From Pauljensenia sp018375675 (GTDB lineage: Bacteria > Actinomycetota > Actinomycetes > Actinomycetales > Actinomycetaceae): a stretch of 64,000 nucleotides of DNA. Under the pieces are notes generated by a model. The model did not search any database. It had not been told where the DNA came from and saw nothing but the letters and a program-made list of their open reading frames with translations. Location: assembly GCA_041432705.1 (NCBI GenBank), contig JAPWAE010000003.1:186001-250000 (forward strand), read 5' to 3'. The translations under genes were made by a program, and so were the position numbers. Shown piece after piece: positions 24,837 through 34,067 of this stretch; within the stretch, counting starts at the first letter, position 1; the number at the start of each line of letters is the position of its first letter.

Positions 24837-24887
24837 ACGAGGCCGGGGCTGAGGACTCCTTCCGAGGGGGCTCGGCCCCGGCCTCGT
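24837..24887 (+). terminator. Terminator hairpin after the HerA-like gene
   Basis: ACGAGGCCGGGGCTGAG pairs with CTCGGCCCCGGCCTCGT around a 17-base loop, 18 bases after the stop. It carries the recurrent ACGAGGCCGGGGC arm. Confidence 0.75.
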
Positions 24888-24969
24888 CTCACAGTGCGGC
24901 CATTGTGCCAAGAAACGGCAAAGTGGAGTAAGCTGCATCGCAATCGACCAACTTTCACGGGAGACCCTG

Positions 24970-25776
24970 ATGCGTATCGGATTCATCGGAACGGGAGCCA
25001 TGGCCCAGGCCATCGCTCGCGGTGCCGTCGCGTCCGGCGTCGCTCCCGCGACCCTGGTCTTCTCCAACCGCATGGCCACCAAGGCCTGCGACCTCGCCGA
25101 CGAACTCGGCGCGGCAGCCGCGTCCTCGAACGCCTCCCTGGCCCGCCAGGCCGACATCGTCATCCTGGCGGTCAAGCCCAAGGACCAGCGCGCGGTCATC
25201 AAGGAGATCTCCCCCATCGTGGTCGGTCGCACCGACGTCTGCGTCGTCTCCCTGGCGGCGGGACGCACCCTCGACCAGATCACCACTGACTTCGGCGCGG
25301 GTATCCCGCTCGTGCGCGTCATGCCGAACGTCGCGGCCACCGTCGGGCAGTCCATGACCGCCCTAACGGCCGCGCGCGCCACCGACGCACAGGTCGCAGC
25401 CGTCCGATCCCTCATGGATTCGGTGGGCCGCACCATCCTCATCGACGAGGACTATTTCCCCGTGTTCCAGGCCCTGGCCTCGTGCTCTCCGGCCTGGTAT
25501 TTCCAGATTGTTGATTCTTTCGCCCGCGCCGGTCTCAAGCACGGCCTGTCCAAGGACAGCGCCGTCGAGATCGCTGCACAGGCGATGGCGGGAGCCGCTG
25601 CACTGCTCCTCGCTGAGCGCGAGGCGGGCACGATCCCCGCGCAACTCATTGATCGGGTGACGAGCCCCGGCGGCACCACAATCGCAGGATTGCTGGCCGC
25701 CGAGGAAGGTGGTTTGTCGACCGCACTGGTAGGTGCCGTCGACGCATCCATCCACGCCGACTCCCATCTCGGCTGA
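24970..25776 (+). CDS. proC: Pyrroline-5-carboxylate reductase
   Basis: A 268-residue enzyme for the last step of proline synthesis, reducing 1-pyrroline-5-carboxylate with NAD(P)H. The N-terminal Rossmann motif IGFIGTGAMAQAI is followed by ILAVKPKD. The substrate region includes VRVMPNVAATVGQSMTAL and ASCSPAWYFQIVDSF, and the C-terminal signature is VTSPGGTTIAGL. Start ATG has GGGAG 6-7 bases upstream. A terminator precedes it, so it starts its own unit, possibly with the downstream antiporter gene 72 bases later. Confidence 0.95.
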   Translation: MRIGFIGTGAMAQAIARGAVASGVAPATLVFSNRMATKACDLADELGAAAASSNASLARQADIVILAVKPKDQRAVIKEISPIVVGRTDVCVVSLAAGRTLDQITTDFGAGIPLVRVMPNVAATVGQSMTALTAARATDAQVAAVRSLMDSVGRTILIDEDYFPVFQALASCSPAWYFQIVDSFARAGLKHGLSKDSAVEIAAQAMAGAAALLLAEREAGTIPAQLIDRVTSPGGTTIAGLLAAEEGGLSTALVGAVDASIHADSHLG

Positions 25777-25848
25777 CACCACCTGCCGCGCTACGGCTTA
25801 CCTCCCCCTTATTTTGCGCACCCGCGCACCCTCAACACAGGAACACAC

Positions 25849-27213
25849 ATGTTGCTCTTCAACGCAGTCGTGCTCTCCGTACTCGTCATGCTGATCCTCA
25901 GCGTCGCACGCGTGCACGTCATCATCTCCCTCTTCATTGCCTCGCTCGTGGGCGGCCTGGTCGCCGGCATGGGCGTGTCCGGCACGATGGTCGCCTTCCA
26001 GGATGGCCTCGCAGGCGGCGCGAAGATCGCCCTGTCCTACGCGCTGCTTGGAGCGTTCGCCATGTCGGTCGCCCACTCCGGATTGCCGCGCCTGCTGGCT
26101 AACTGGATCATCAAGAAGCTGCGCAACTCCGATGAGTCGAACTCGGCGCGCGTGGCCCGCTCCGCCAAGTGGGGCATCCTCGGCGGCGTCCTCGTCATGG
26201 GCGTGATGAGCCAGAACCTCATCCCGATTCACATCGCGTTCATCCCGCTGCTGGTGCCCCCGCTCATCGGCGTCATGAACGAGCTGAAGATGGACCGCCG
26301 ATTGGTCGCCTGTGCGATCACCTTCGGCATCGTCACCACCTACATGTTCGTGCCGATCGGCTTCGGCCGTATCTTCCTGCACGACATTCTCTACAAGAAC
26401 ATTGAGGAAGCCGGCATGGCCGTCGAGGGCGTCGTCAACCCGATGGCCGCCATGGCGATCCCCGCTCTGTCGATGCTCATCGGCTGCTTCATCGCCCTGT
26501 TCGTCTCCTACCGCAAGCCGCGCGAGTACGAGCAGCGCGAGACCTCCTTCAGCACCCAGGACGACAAGCCCGTCAACATGGTGAAGGTGTGGGCCGCGGT
26601 CGTGGCCCTCGTCGCCTGCTTCGTCATCCAGGCTGTCCTTACGAAGATGGACTCCGAGGCCGACCCGCTGCTCGTGGGCGCCCTCGTGGGCCTGTGCATG
26701 ATGCTCGGCATGCGCGTCGTTCCGTGGCAGCAGGCCGACGACGTGTTCAGCGGCGGCATGAAGATGATGAGCCTCATCGGCCTCATCATGATCACCGCCC
26801 AGGGCTACGCGTCGGTCCTGAAGGCCTCCGGTCAGATCGAGCCGCTCGTCCAGCAAACCTCCGCAATGTTCAACGGTTCGAAGTCCCTGGCCGCGGTCAT
26901 CATGCTGGTGGTCGGCCTCATCATCACGATGGGCATCGGCTCGTCCTTCTCGACCCTGCCGATCATTTCAGCGATCTACGTGCCCCTGTGCGTCGCGCTG
27001 GGCTTCTCCCCCATGGCCACGGTCGCCCTCATCGGCACCGCGGGCGCGCTGGGCGACGCCGGTTCTCCCGCGTCCGACTCGACGCTTGGCCCGACAGCCG
27101 GTCTCAACATCGACGGTCAGCACGACCACATGCGAGACACGGTCATCCCCGAGTTCATCCACTACAACATTCCGCTGTTGATCGGTGGCTGGATCGCGGC
27201 AATGGTCCTCTGA
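25849..27213 (+). CDS. Na+/H+ antiporter family (NhaC-like, YuiF-type) transporter
   Basis: A 454-residue membrane protein with about 11-12 helices. It opens with a helix (LLFNAVVLSVLVMLILSV), then VHVIISLFIASLVGGLVAG, and contains GVMSQNLIPIHIAFIPLLVP, ITMGIGSSFSTLPI and SPASDSTLGPTAGL, as seen in the NhaC-like superfamily that also covers the putative amino-acid carrier YuiF. AGGA lies 9 bases before the ATG. The substrate is therefore either Na+/H+ exchange or an amino acid; the sequence does not settle it. It ends at a bidirectional terminator against the M20 gene. Confidence 0.82.
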   Translation: MLLFNAVVLSVLVMLILSVARVHVIISLFIASLVGGLVAGMGVSGTMVAFQDGLAGGAKIALSYALLGAFAMSVAHSGLPRLLANWIIKKLRNSDESNSARVARSAKWGILGGVLVMGVMSQNLIPIHIAFIPLLVPPLIGVMNELKMDRRLVACAITFGIVTTYMFVPIGFGRIFLHDILYKNIEEAGMAVEGVVNPMAAMAIPALSMLIGCFIALFVSYRKPREYEQRETSFSTQDDKPVNMVKVWAAVVALVACFVIQAVLTKMDSEADPLLVGALVGLCMMLGMRVVPWQQADDVFSGGMKMMSLIGLIMITAQGYASVLKASGQIEPLVQQTSAMFNGSKSLAAVIMLVVGLIITMGIGSSFSTLPIISAIYVPLCVALGFSPMATVALIGTAGALGDAGSPASDSTLGPTAGLNIDGQHDHMRDTVIPEFIHYNIPLLIGGWIAAMVL

Positions 27214-27231
27214 TTCCGTCGTTCTTCTTGA

Positions 27232-27279
27232 CGAGGCCGGGGCTGGGTTGCACGAACGCGCAACCCGGCCCCGGCCTCG
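27232..27279. terminator. Bidirectional terminator between the antiporter and M20 peptidase genes
   Basis: CGAGGCCGGGGCTGGGTTGC pairs with GCAACCCGGCCCCGGCCTCG through a 20-bp stem with one T-G pair and an 8-base loop. It fills the gap between convergent genes and abuts the TAG of the minus-strand gene at 27280. Confidence 0.8.
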
Positions 27280-28632
27280 CTATGCGCCCAGGTAGGTGGT
27301 CGTGACCTCGTGGAGGACCTCCGCGGTCGCTCGCACGTCCGCCAGGGCGATGTGTTCATCGTGTGCGTGCAGCTGGGAGTACACCTGGCCCAGGCTCGCC
27401 CCACTGTCCACGGCTCCAAAACCGTACCCGATACCCCCACACCTGCGGGCCACGCGCAGGTCGGTGCCGCCGGGGAAGAGGACGGGCACGACGCTCGCGC
27501 CCGGGTAGCGCTTTGTCAGCGCCGCTTCGATGGCCCGGTACAGGTCGGTGTCGATCGACGAGGCCGTGGCTGCCTCGCACAGGAGGCGTTCGACGGTCAC
27601 GTGCTCGGCGAGGTCACCGAGGGCCGCCGCAATGGCGGCGTCCACGTCATCGTCGTCGACGCCGGGCAGCGTGCGGATATCCAGCTCGAGGGTGGCGTGG
27701 GAGGGCATGACGTTGATGGGGCCGCCCGAGTGGGCGACCGTCTGGGCGACGGTCACGTGTGAGATCGCGTGCGCGAACGCCGCCAGGTCCTCGAACTCGG
27801 AGTAATCGCCCTCGTAGGTGCCATGAATCAGGCTCGCTTCGGTCGCTTCATCGAACTCGAAGGCACGCACGAAGGATGCCCAGACCTCGTCCGTGGCGGT
27901 GGGCCAGCGGGCGGCGGACAGCGCCGCGCTCACCTGAGAGAGCCGCTCGACGGCGCTCGTGCGGCCCAGCGGAACCGAGCCGTGGCCGGCGTCGCCCCGG
28001 ATGTGCAGGCAGCGCTGGGCGGCTCCCTTTTCGCCGACGACCACGACGACGCTGTCACCGCCCCTGCGCCCGCGAATGTGTGCCCCTCCCATTTCGGACA
28101 GGGCCGCGTCCCACGGGAGGGTATCCGCCCTGTGCTCGCCGATCCACGGGACGCCGAGCCCTCCTCGTGCTTCCTCATCGGCGGCGGCCACGAATACCAG
28201 GGAACGCGCGGGAGGATTGCCGTCCTGGGCGCGGCGGGCGACCTCGCGGGTCACGACGGCCATCGCGGCGGTCAGGTGGAGCATGTCGACCGTGCCGCGC
28301 CCCCACATGACGTCATCCTCGATCTGCGCGCCGAAAGGATCGCGCGTCCACTTAGCCTCGTCGACGGGCACGACGTCCGTGTGCCCGAGGAGAGTCAGCG
28401 GCGTGCCGACGCTGAGCGGATCCGCGCCCTCGACCGTGACCACGAGGGACGTGCGACCCGGGTGCGGGGTGATCCGTTCGATTGACACGGGCAGGCCCAC
28501 GAAGAAGTCCTCAAGGAGGTCGGCGGCTCGCTCCTCTCCGCCCGAATCGGCGGTCAAGTCGTTGACGCAGCCCAAGCGCACCAGGCGCCCCAACAGGTCG
28601 ACGGTCTGCTCACCCAGCGATTGCGCGCTCAT
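27280..28632 (-). CDS. M20 family metallopeptidase
   Basis: A 450-residue cytoplasmic zinc hydrolase of the ArgE/DapE/CPG2 group. Metal-binding landmarks are LLGHTDVVPVD (His and Asp, about residue 81), WGRGTVDM (Asp), and AAADEEARGG (catalytic Glu plus ligand, about 150). LHAHDEHIALAD near the C-terminus supplies the last His. The dimerisation domain contains GDAGHGSVPLGRTSAVERL. The start is the ATG at 28632, which has GGGGAG about 5 bases upstream; an upstream extension in frame lacks family similarity. The preferred dipeptide or N-acyl substrate cannot be read from the sequence. Confidence 0.9.
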   Translation of the reverse strand: MSAQSLGEQTVDLLGRLVRLGCVNDLTADSGGEERAADLLEDFFVGLPVSIERITPHPGRTSLVVTVEGADPLSVGTPLTLLGHTDVVPVDEAKWTRDPFGAQIEDDVMWGRGTVDMLHLTAAMAVVTREVARRAQDGNPPARSLVFVAAADEEARGGLGVPWIGEHRADTLPWDAALSEMGGAHIRGRRGGDSVVVVVGEKGAAQRCLHIRGDAGHGSVPLGRTSAVERLSQVSAALSAARWPTATDEVWASFVRAFEFDEATEASLIHGTYEGDYSEFEDLAAFAHAISHVTVAQTVAHSGGPINVMPSHATLELDIRTLPGVDDDDVDAAIAAALGDLAEHVTVERLLCEAATASSIDTDLYRAIEAALTKRYPGASVVPVLFPGGTDLRVARRCGGIGYGFGAVDSGASLGQVYSQLHAHDEHIALADVRATAEVLHEVTTTYLGA

Positions 28633-28855
28633 GTTCTCCCCTTCCGCGCGGGGGCCTCGTCCCGGCTCCCCTGCCTGACACCACGGTATCCCCACGCGCT
28701 TCACTTCACCCGACCGCGCCACGAGAGGGACTTTTGTAACGACGCGTGTGAGCAACGCGCCGGGCGCTACAAGGCCCAGCATTGGACCGAAATGCCTGGG
28801 GAAACGTAGGCTAGTGGGGCAAACAGTCCACGACTCGGATGGAGACAACTCAATT

Positions 28856-31567
28856 ATGGCCATGAACACCCGTGCGCAGGCGCCTCGCGTGCCCGACCGC
28901 GCCGCCCCCGAAGGCCTCGAAGCCAAGTGGGGTGAGGCCTGGGAAAGCCAGGGTACCTACGCTTTTGACCGCACCGCGACGCGCGAGCAGGTGTACTCGA
29001 TCGACACTCCCCCGCCGACGGTATCCGGATCCCTGCACATCGGCCATGTTTTCTCCTACACGCACACCGACGTCGTGGCCCGCTACCAGCGCATGATCGG
29101 CAAGTCCGTGTTCTACCCGATGGGTTGGGACGACAACGGCCTGCCCACCGAGCGCCGCGTGCAGAACTACTTCGGCGTGCGCGTGGATGCGACGCTGCCC
29201 TACGACCCCGACTTCGAGCCCCCGCACGTGGGCGGCGACGGCAAGTCGATCAAGGCTCGTGACCAGAAGCCGATTTCCCGTAAGAACTTCGTGGAGCTGT
29301 GCGAGCGCCTCACCCAGGAGGACGAGGCTCAGTTCGAGGCGCTGTGGCGCTACCTGGGCCTGAGCGTGGACTGGAAGCAGAACTACCAGACGATCGGCGC
29401 GCGTGCGCGCAAGGTCGCCCAGGCCGCGTTCCTGCGCAACCTGGCGCGCGGCGAGGCCTACCAGGCCGAGGCCCCGGGCCTGTGGGACGTCACCTTCCAG
29501 ACGGCGGTCGCCCAGGCTGAGCTGGAGAGCCGCGAGTACCCGGGCTTCTACCACCGCCTGGCCTTCCACATCACCGACGCCGAGGCCGCCGCGAAGGCTG
29601 CCGCCGCCGGCGCGCCCGTCGAGGACGGCGTGGACGTGTGCATCGAGACGACGCGTCCCGAGCTGCTGGCCGCCTGCGTCGCCCTGATCGCCCACCCGGA
29701 TGACGAGCGCTACAAGCCGCTGTTCGGCACGACGGTCGCCTCCCCCGTGTACGGCGTCGAGGTGCCGATCCTGCCCCACCCCGAGGCCGAGATGGACAAG
29801 GGCGCGGGCATCGCCATGTGCTGTACCTTCGGCGACACGACCGACATCGACTGGTGGCGTGACCTGGAGCTGCCGCTGCGCGCGATCCTGCGCAAGGACG
29901 GCCGCATCATCACCGAGACCCCCGAGTGGATCACGACCGACGCGGGCCGCGCGGCTTTCGAGGAGATCACTGGCAAGACGACGTTCTCCGCGCGCGAGGC
30001 CGTGGTGGCCGCCCTGCGCGAGTCGGGCGAGCTGAAGGGCGAGCCGACCAAGACGATGCGTCAGACCAACTTCTTCGAGAAGGGCGACAAGCCCCTCGAG
30101 ATCGTCACCTCGCGCCAGTGGTACATCCGTAACGGTGGCCGCGCGTGGACGAACCCGGCCTCGGGAGCGGACCTGAACGAGGAGCTCATCGGCCGCGGCC
30201 GCGAGCTGGAGTTCCACCCCGACTTCATGCGCGTGCGCTACGAGAACTGGGTGAAGGGCCTGAAGGGCGACTGGCTGGTCTCCCGTCAGCGCTTCTTCGG
30301 CGTGCCGTTCCCGCTGTGGTACCGCGTGGACGCGGACGGCCAGGTCAATTACGACGACATCATCACCCCGTCCGAGGCCGCTCTGCCGGTTGATCCGTCG
30401 ACGGACGTGCCGGAGGGCTACACGGAGGATCAGCGCGGCGTGGCCGGCGGCTTCGTGGGCGAGCTGGACATCATGGACACGTGGGCGACGTCCTCACTGT
30501 CCCCGCAGCTGGCGTGTGGCTGGCTGGATGACGAGGACCTGTTCGCTCGCACGTACCCGATGGATCTGCGCCCGCAGGGCCAGGACATCATTCGTACGTG
30601 GCTGTTCTCCACCGTGGTGCGCGCGGACCTGGAGTTCGGCGCGCTGCCGTGGAAGCACGCGGGCCTGTCGGGCTGGATCCTGGATTCGGACCACAAGAAG
30701 ATGTCCAAGTCCAAGGGCAACGTCGTGACCCCCATGGGCATCCTGGAGAAGTACGGCTCGGACGCCGTGCGCTACTGGGCGGCGTCGGCTCGCCTGGGCC
30801 TGGATGCGGCGTTCGACGAGCAGCAGATGAAGATTGGTCGCCGCCTGGCGATCAAGGTGCTCAACGCGTCGAAGTTCGCCCTCACAATGGGCGGCGAGGG
30901 CGCGGCGATCGATCTGGATCCGGCACTGGTGACGGTGCCGCTGGATCGTTCGGTGCTGGCGGCGCTGGCCTCCGTCATTGACGAGGCCTCGGCTGCCCTG
31001 GCATCCTACGAGCACTCTCGTGCGCTCGAGGTCACGGAGTCGTTCTTCTGGACGTTCTGCGACGACTACCTGGAGCTGGTCAAGGAGCGCGCCTACAACC
31101 GCGATGGCGCGTGGGACGAGGCCTCGGCCGCGTCTGCCCGTGCGGCTCTGGCGATCGTCATCGACAACGTCGTGCGTCTGCTGGCCCCCTACCTGCCGTA
31201 CGTGACGGAAGAGGTGTGGAGCTGGTACCGCGAGGGAAGCGTGCACACCGCTCCCTGGCCGGTCGTGGCGGACCTGGCTGGCGTCGAGGGCGATCCCTCG
31301 GTGCTCGAGGCCGCGTCCTCTGCTCTGATCGCGCTGCGTCGCGTGAAGTCTGAGGCGAAGGTGTCGCCGCGTACGCCGTTCCTGGCGGTGACGGTGCGCG
31401 CCCCGCAGGCCCAGGTCGAGGCTCTGGAGTCCGTGAAGGGCGACCTGGAGGCAGCATCGAAGGCTGTGGGCGCCCTGACCGTGGCTGCTTCCGACGACGC
31501 TGAGGCCACCGAGGCCGTTGTCGAGTCCTTCGAGCTGGGCGAGGCTCCTGCTAAGCGCAAGGGCTGA
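28856..31567 (+). CDS. valS: Valine--tRNA ligase
   Basis: A 903-residue class Ia aminoacyl-tRNA synthetase that charges tRNA-Val. The HIGH motif lies in SGSLHIGHVFSYTHTD (about residue 60) and KMSKS in KKMSKSKGNVVTP (about 613). The editing domain between them contains CIETTRPELLAACVAL. The anticodon-binding domain and a short C-terminal region follow. The ATG at 28856 follows GGAGA by about 10 bases; an ATG two codons later (MNTRAQ) is an alternative. No T-box was found in the upstream gap. It has its own terminator. Confidence 0.97.
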   Translation: MAMNTRAQAPRVPDRAAPEGLEAKWGEAWESQGTYAFDRTATREQVYSIDTPPPTVSGSLHIGHVFSYTHTDVVARYQRMIGKSVFYPMGWDDNGLPTERRVQNYFGVRVDATLPYDPDFEPPHVGGDGKSIKARDQKPISRKNFVELCERLTQEDEAQFEALWRYLGLSVDWKQNYQTIGARARKVAQAAFLRNLARGEAYQAEAPGLWDVTFQTAVAQAELESREYPGFYHRLAFHITDAEAAAKAAAAGAPVEDGVDVCIETTRPELLAACVALIAHPDDERYKPLFGTTVASPVYGVEVPILPHPEAEMDKGAGIAMCCTFGDTTDIDWWRDLELPLRAILRKDGRIITETPEWITTDAGRAAFEEITGKTTFSAREAVVAALRESGELKGEPTKTMRQTNFFEKGDKPLEIVTSRQWYIRNGGRAWTNPASGADLNEELIGRGRELEFHPDFMRVRYENWVKGLKGDWLVSRQRFFGVPFPLWYRVDADGQVNYDDIITPSEAALPVDPSTDVPEGYTEDQRGVAGGFVGELDIMDTWATSSLSPQLACGWLDDEDLFARTYPMDLRPQGQDIIRTWLFSTVVRADLEFGALPWKHAGLSGWILDSDHKKMSKSKGNVVTPMGILEKYGSDAVRYWAASARLGLDAAFDEQQMKIGRRLAIKVLNASKFALTMGGEGAAIDLDPALVTVPLDRSVLAALASVIDEASAALASYEHSRALEVTESFFWTFCDDYLELVKERAYNRDGAWDEASAASARAALAIVIDNVVRLLAPYLPYVTEEVWSWYREGSVHTAPWPVVADLAGVEGDPSVLEAASSALIALRRVKSEAKVSPRTPFLAVTVRAPQAQVEALESVKGDLEAASKAVGALTVAASDDAEATEAVVESFELGEAPAKRKG

Positions 31568-31580
31568 GCGTTAGGCTGCT

Positions 31581-31617
31581 GGGGGCCGCCCGTGGGAAAC
31601 CACGGGCGGCCCCCTTT
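31581..31617 (+). terminator. Rho-independent terminator of valS
   Basis: A perfect 15-bp stem (GGGGGCCGCCCGTGG against CCACGGGCGGCCCCC) with a GAAA tetraloop, followed by TTT, 13 bases after the stop. Confidence 0.9.
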
Positions 31618-32153
31618 CAAAACCTGCGCCTGTGCACAACTAGTGGATTACCCAACGGATCGCCGAAATAACCAGACGAGTTCTGGGGAAAGCCCACCCG
31701 CTCGTCGTGTTCCAGGGCCGTAATCATCTAAAAGTTCTTTTCAGACAGCATCGACACCGCATTGTGGTACCCGATCATTGCCGGGATATCGTCCAAGAAC
31801 AGGTCTTCTCTTCCACCACCAGCGTACACTCACATCGAGCAACCGCAATCAATTGAAAGCACTGCCGTCTGCCACCCCCTCAGACCGATCACGACGCTCG
31901 AGCGAATCAGGGCATCAGCGGGTAGGGACAGACACCGCCCGAGGTTATTGAAGAAGGCGGCGGCAGAAGGCGCTTTATTATCAAAGATCTCGACCTACCA
32001 CCTCAGCCAGTACCCGAGCACACACGCATTACAAAAGAGGTGGAATAGTCGGAATTACCTGTCCAAAGCGGACGGTTCAACAGAGCCAGCGCTCCTAAGC
32101 TAACCCACGCGATTAGCAGTTGAGTTGCCTTCGAGCAGGCTACGATTCTACAT
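31618..32153. other. AT-richer intergenic region after valS
   Basis: About 535 bases with lower GC than the flanks. It holds the possible minus-strand gene relic at 31728-31994 and the promoter of the orphan gene at 32154 (TACGAT at 32141-32146, 7 bases before the ATG). No intact gene is seen. Confidence 0.55.
31728..31994 (-). pseudogene. Possible relic of an unidentified gene
   Basis: This minus-strand frame reads through 89 codons interrupted by one TGA (31830-31832). The upstream part includes AAAFFNNLGRCLSLPADAL and GWQTAVLSIDCGC; the downstream part includes REDLFLDDIPAMIGYHNAVS and ends MLSEKNF before a TAG. The composition looks protein-like, unlike the shadow frames around it, but no family was recognised and no start codon with a ribosome binding site is present. 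It may be a decayed gene fragment or chance. Confidence 0.28.
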
Positions 32154-32846
32154 ATGAGCAACAACCCTTTTGAAGATCTTGCTTCGTACCTTGAGTCAAT
32201 TAACGACTCGTATGAGAGTTTCACTCCGGCACTCACGCATCTTGCGGAAGACATCCAGTGGTTTGACTCCCATGCCCAAGTCATGCAATCCCTCCTCGAA
32301 TCAAAAGAACTAGCTCGCGCAAGCGGCGCTGATGAAGCCGCGCTCAACCTTCTCGATGAGATTCACCAAAATCTCCTACTACGCACTCAGAACTGGGACA
32401 ATACCCGCGTTTCCTTTGAAGATCTCAAGATCTCGATGATCCGCTATATCGGCAAAGACATAGCATCTCGCGGTCTCTTGCCTCCTCCCCTCACCCCGGA
32501 GGCACGCGTGGCCCTCCAGGATGCCCTTGAGAAGATGCAGGACTACGTCACCAGAGTCTCTTCGAGCCTGCCCGAAAACTCTCTCGGCTACCTTCGGTAC
32601 TTGATCGCACGCTGCCTTGATCTCCTCAAGGGAGAAGACGTGGATCTCATCGCACTTCGTGCACTAAGCACGCAAGTGGCTGGCACAGCGCTCGGTCTCG
32701 GAGAACACATCCAGGACGAAAACGAGCGGAAGGAACTTTGGTCCCACTGTGGCACTATTTTCCGTACGTGGATCATCCCCATGCTTACCGGTGCTGCCGG
32801 AAATATCATCGCCGTCGGTGTCCAAAACGCGATGATCGGATCCTGA
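32154..32846 (+). CDS. Hypothetical protein in an AT-richer patch
   Basis: 230 residues, not recognised. Residues 1-200 look helical and acidic, with regions such as NPFEDLASYLESINDSYESF and ALEKMQDYVTRVSSSLPENS. The C-terminus (about 203-230) is hydrophobic and Gly/Ala-rich: WIIPMLTGAAGNIIAVGVQN, which could insert in a membrane. A TACGAT -10 element ends 7 bases before the ATG and no ribosome binding site is present, so translation is probably leaderless. Codon use is less GC-biased than that of the neighbours, suggesting acquisition. It stands alone between valS and the DUF1801 gene, with gaps over 400 bases on both sides. Confidence 0.65.
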   Translation: MSNNPFEDLASYLESINDSYESFTPALTHLAEDIQWFDSHAQVMQSLLESKELARASGADEAALNLLDEIHQNLLLRTQNWDNTRVSFEDLKISMIRYIGKDIASRGLLPPPLTPEARVALQDALEKMQDYVTRVSSSLPENSLGYLRYLIARCLDLLKGEDVDLIALRALSTQVAGTALGLGEHIQDENERKELWSHCGTIFRTWIIPMLTGAAGNIIAVGVQNAMIGS

Positions 32847-33272
32847 CTGCGCCTCACTCAACGTACATTCTCCTCTTGTACAGATGAGATATCAGTGTCC
32901 TCTGAAAATAACTCCCACAACCTAAAGTCTGGATACTTTCACTCCATCCGTTTGTAACTGGAGACAAGCCGTTTCGTGATAAAAACACTCACTACAGTTC
33001 ACATGCATACTCTGCAACACCCCCGATCAGGGCATCATCACGGGCAAGGGTCCTGCACGTTCACGTCAACCCACAGCCACGCCGTACGCTCATTCTCGTG
33101 TCCTGTCACTCCGTTCGAATGGTTACGTCTCAAACCTAATGCCTACAAGTCCCCACGGAACACCAAGGGCAACCTCTCTATTTGTGCATGAGGCGTCGGG
33201 CAGCTTCGCTGTTCACGGACGCGGTTCATCTCGCCCACCACAGATGTGCATAGGCGTTGTTAGGGTCAAACC
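32847..33272. other. Intergenic region without a recognisable gene
   Basis: About 425 bases of AT-richer sequence. At its right end TAGGGT (33261-33266) sits 6 bases before the next ATG and is a likely -10 element. Nothing else was recognised. Confidence 0.5.
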
Positions 33273-33905
33273 ATGGCATTCAAGACACTCGACGAGTACC
33301 TCAAGACCATCCCCGACGACGACAATCGGGCACGGATGGTGGACGTGCTGGTGTGGGTGGGACTCACCTACCCGGAGCTGGAGCTGCACATCACGTGGAA
33401 CCAGCCGATGTTTACCCACCACGGCAGGTACATCATCGGATTCTCGGCCGCGTCCAAGCACATGGCGATGGCACCCGAGCGCGCCACCATGATCCGCTTC
33501 GAGCAGGTCATGCGCGAGCGAGGCACGGACTTCGGCACAATGCTCACCCACCAGCCCTGGACCAAGCCCTTCGACTACGAGCTCCTCGACGCATTCATTC
33601 AGCACCAACTCGAAGAGAAGCAGGACATCACCTCATTCTGGCGTCCCAAGGAGCACGAACTCGCAGCCGCCGAGGCCGTCGCATCCGGCGCGCAGCCGCC
33701 CGCCGTCCGCGAGCGCACGGCAGACGATAGTCAGCTAGCCGATTCCTTCTTGGAAGAGTTCAAGCGCTACGCCGACAACCCCACGCCCGGGCATCCGTTC
33801 GAGCAGCTCAACGAGCAACTCAAGCAGGCCGTGCGGGACTACGAGGAGCACCCCGACGATGTGTACACGCTCGACGAGGTGAAGGCCGAGCTTGGCCTGG
33901 ACTAG
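33273..33905 (+). CDS. DUF1801 (YdhG-like) domain protein with C-terminal extension
   Basis: A 210-residue cytoplasmic protein. Residues 1-125 match the DUF1801/YdhG fold, with FKTLDEYLKTIPDDDNRARM, ELHITWNQPMFTHHGRYIIG and FSAASKHMAMAPE. Some relatives are called iron chaperones (frataxin-like fold), without strong evidence for this branch. Residues 125-210 are a charged, probably helical tail absent from the short relatives. The gene has a TAGGGT -10 element 6 bases from the ATG and no ribosome binding site. It is monocistronic. Confidence 0.82.
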   Translation: MAFKTLDEYLKTIPDDDNRARMVDVLVWVGLTYPELELHITWNQPMFTHHGRYIIGFSAASKHMAMAPERATMIRFEQVMRERGTDFGTMLTHQPWTKPFDYELLDAFIQHQLEEKQDITSFWRPKEHELAAAEAVASGAQPPAVRERTADDSQLADSFLEEFKRYADNPTPGHPFEQLNEQLKQAVRDYEEHPDDVYTLDEVKAELGLD

Positions 33906-34067
33906 TACCGACGCGGGTTTGCTCCGCCCGGCTACAGCGAACACAAGATGCCACCCCTAAAGACAGCCCCTCTCCCCCACCCTACGGTCGCGTAGGATAG
34001 GGGGAGCAACAGCTGCGCCGCTGGCCCCGTCCCGCGGCGTACACCGCCCAGCGACCAGGGAGCAGAC

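Noticed and set aside
28633..28855. T-box riboswitch upstream of valS
   Set aside because: No specifier-loop or antiterminator T-box sequence was found in the 220-base gap.
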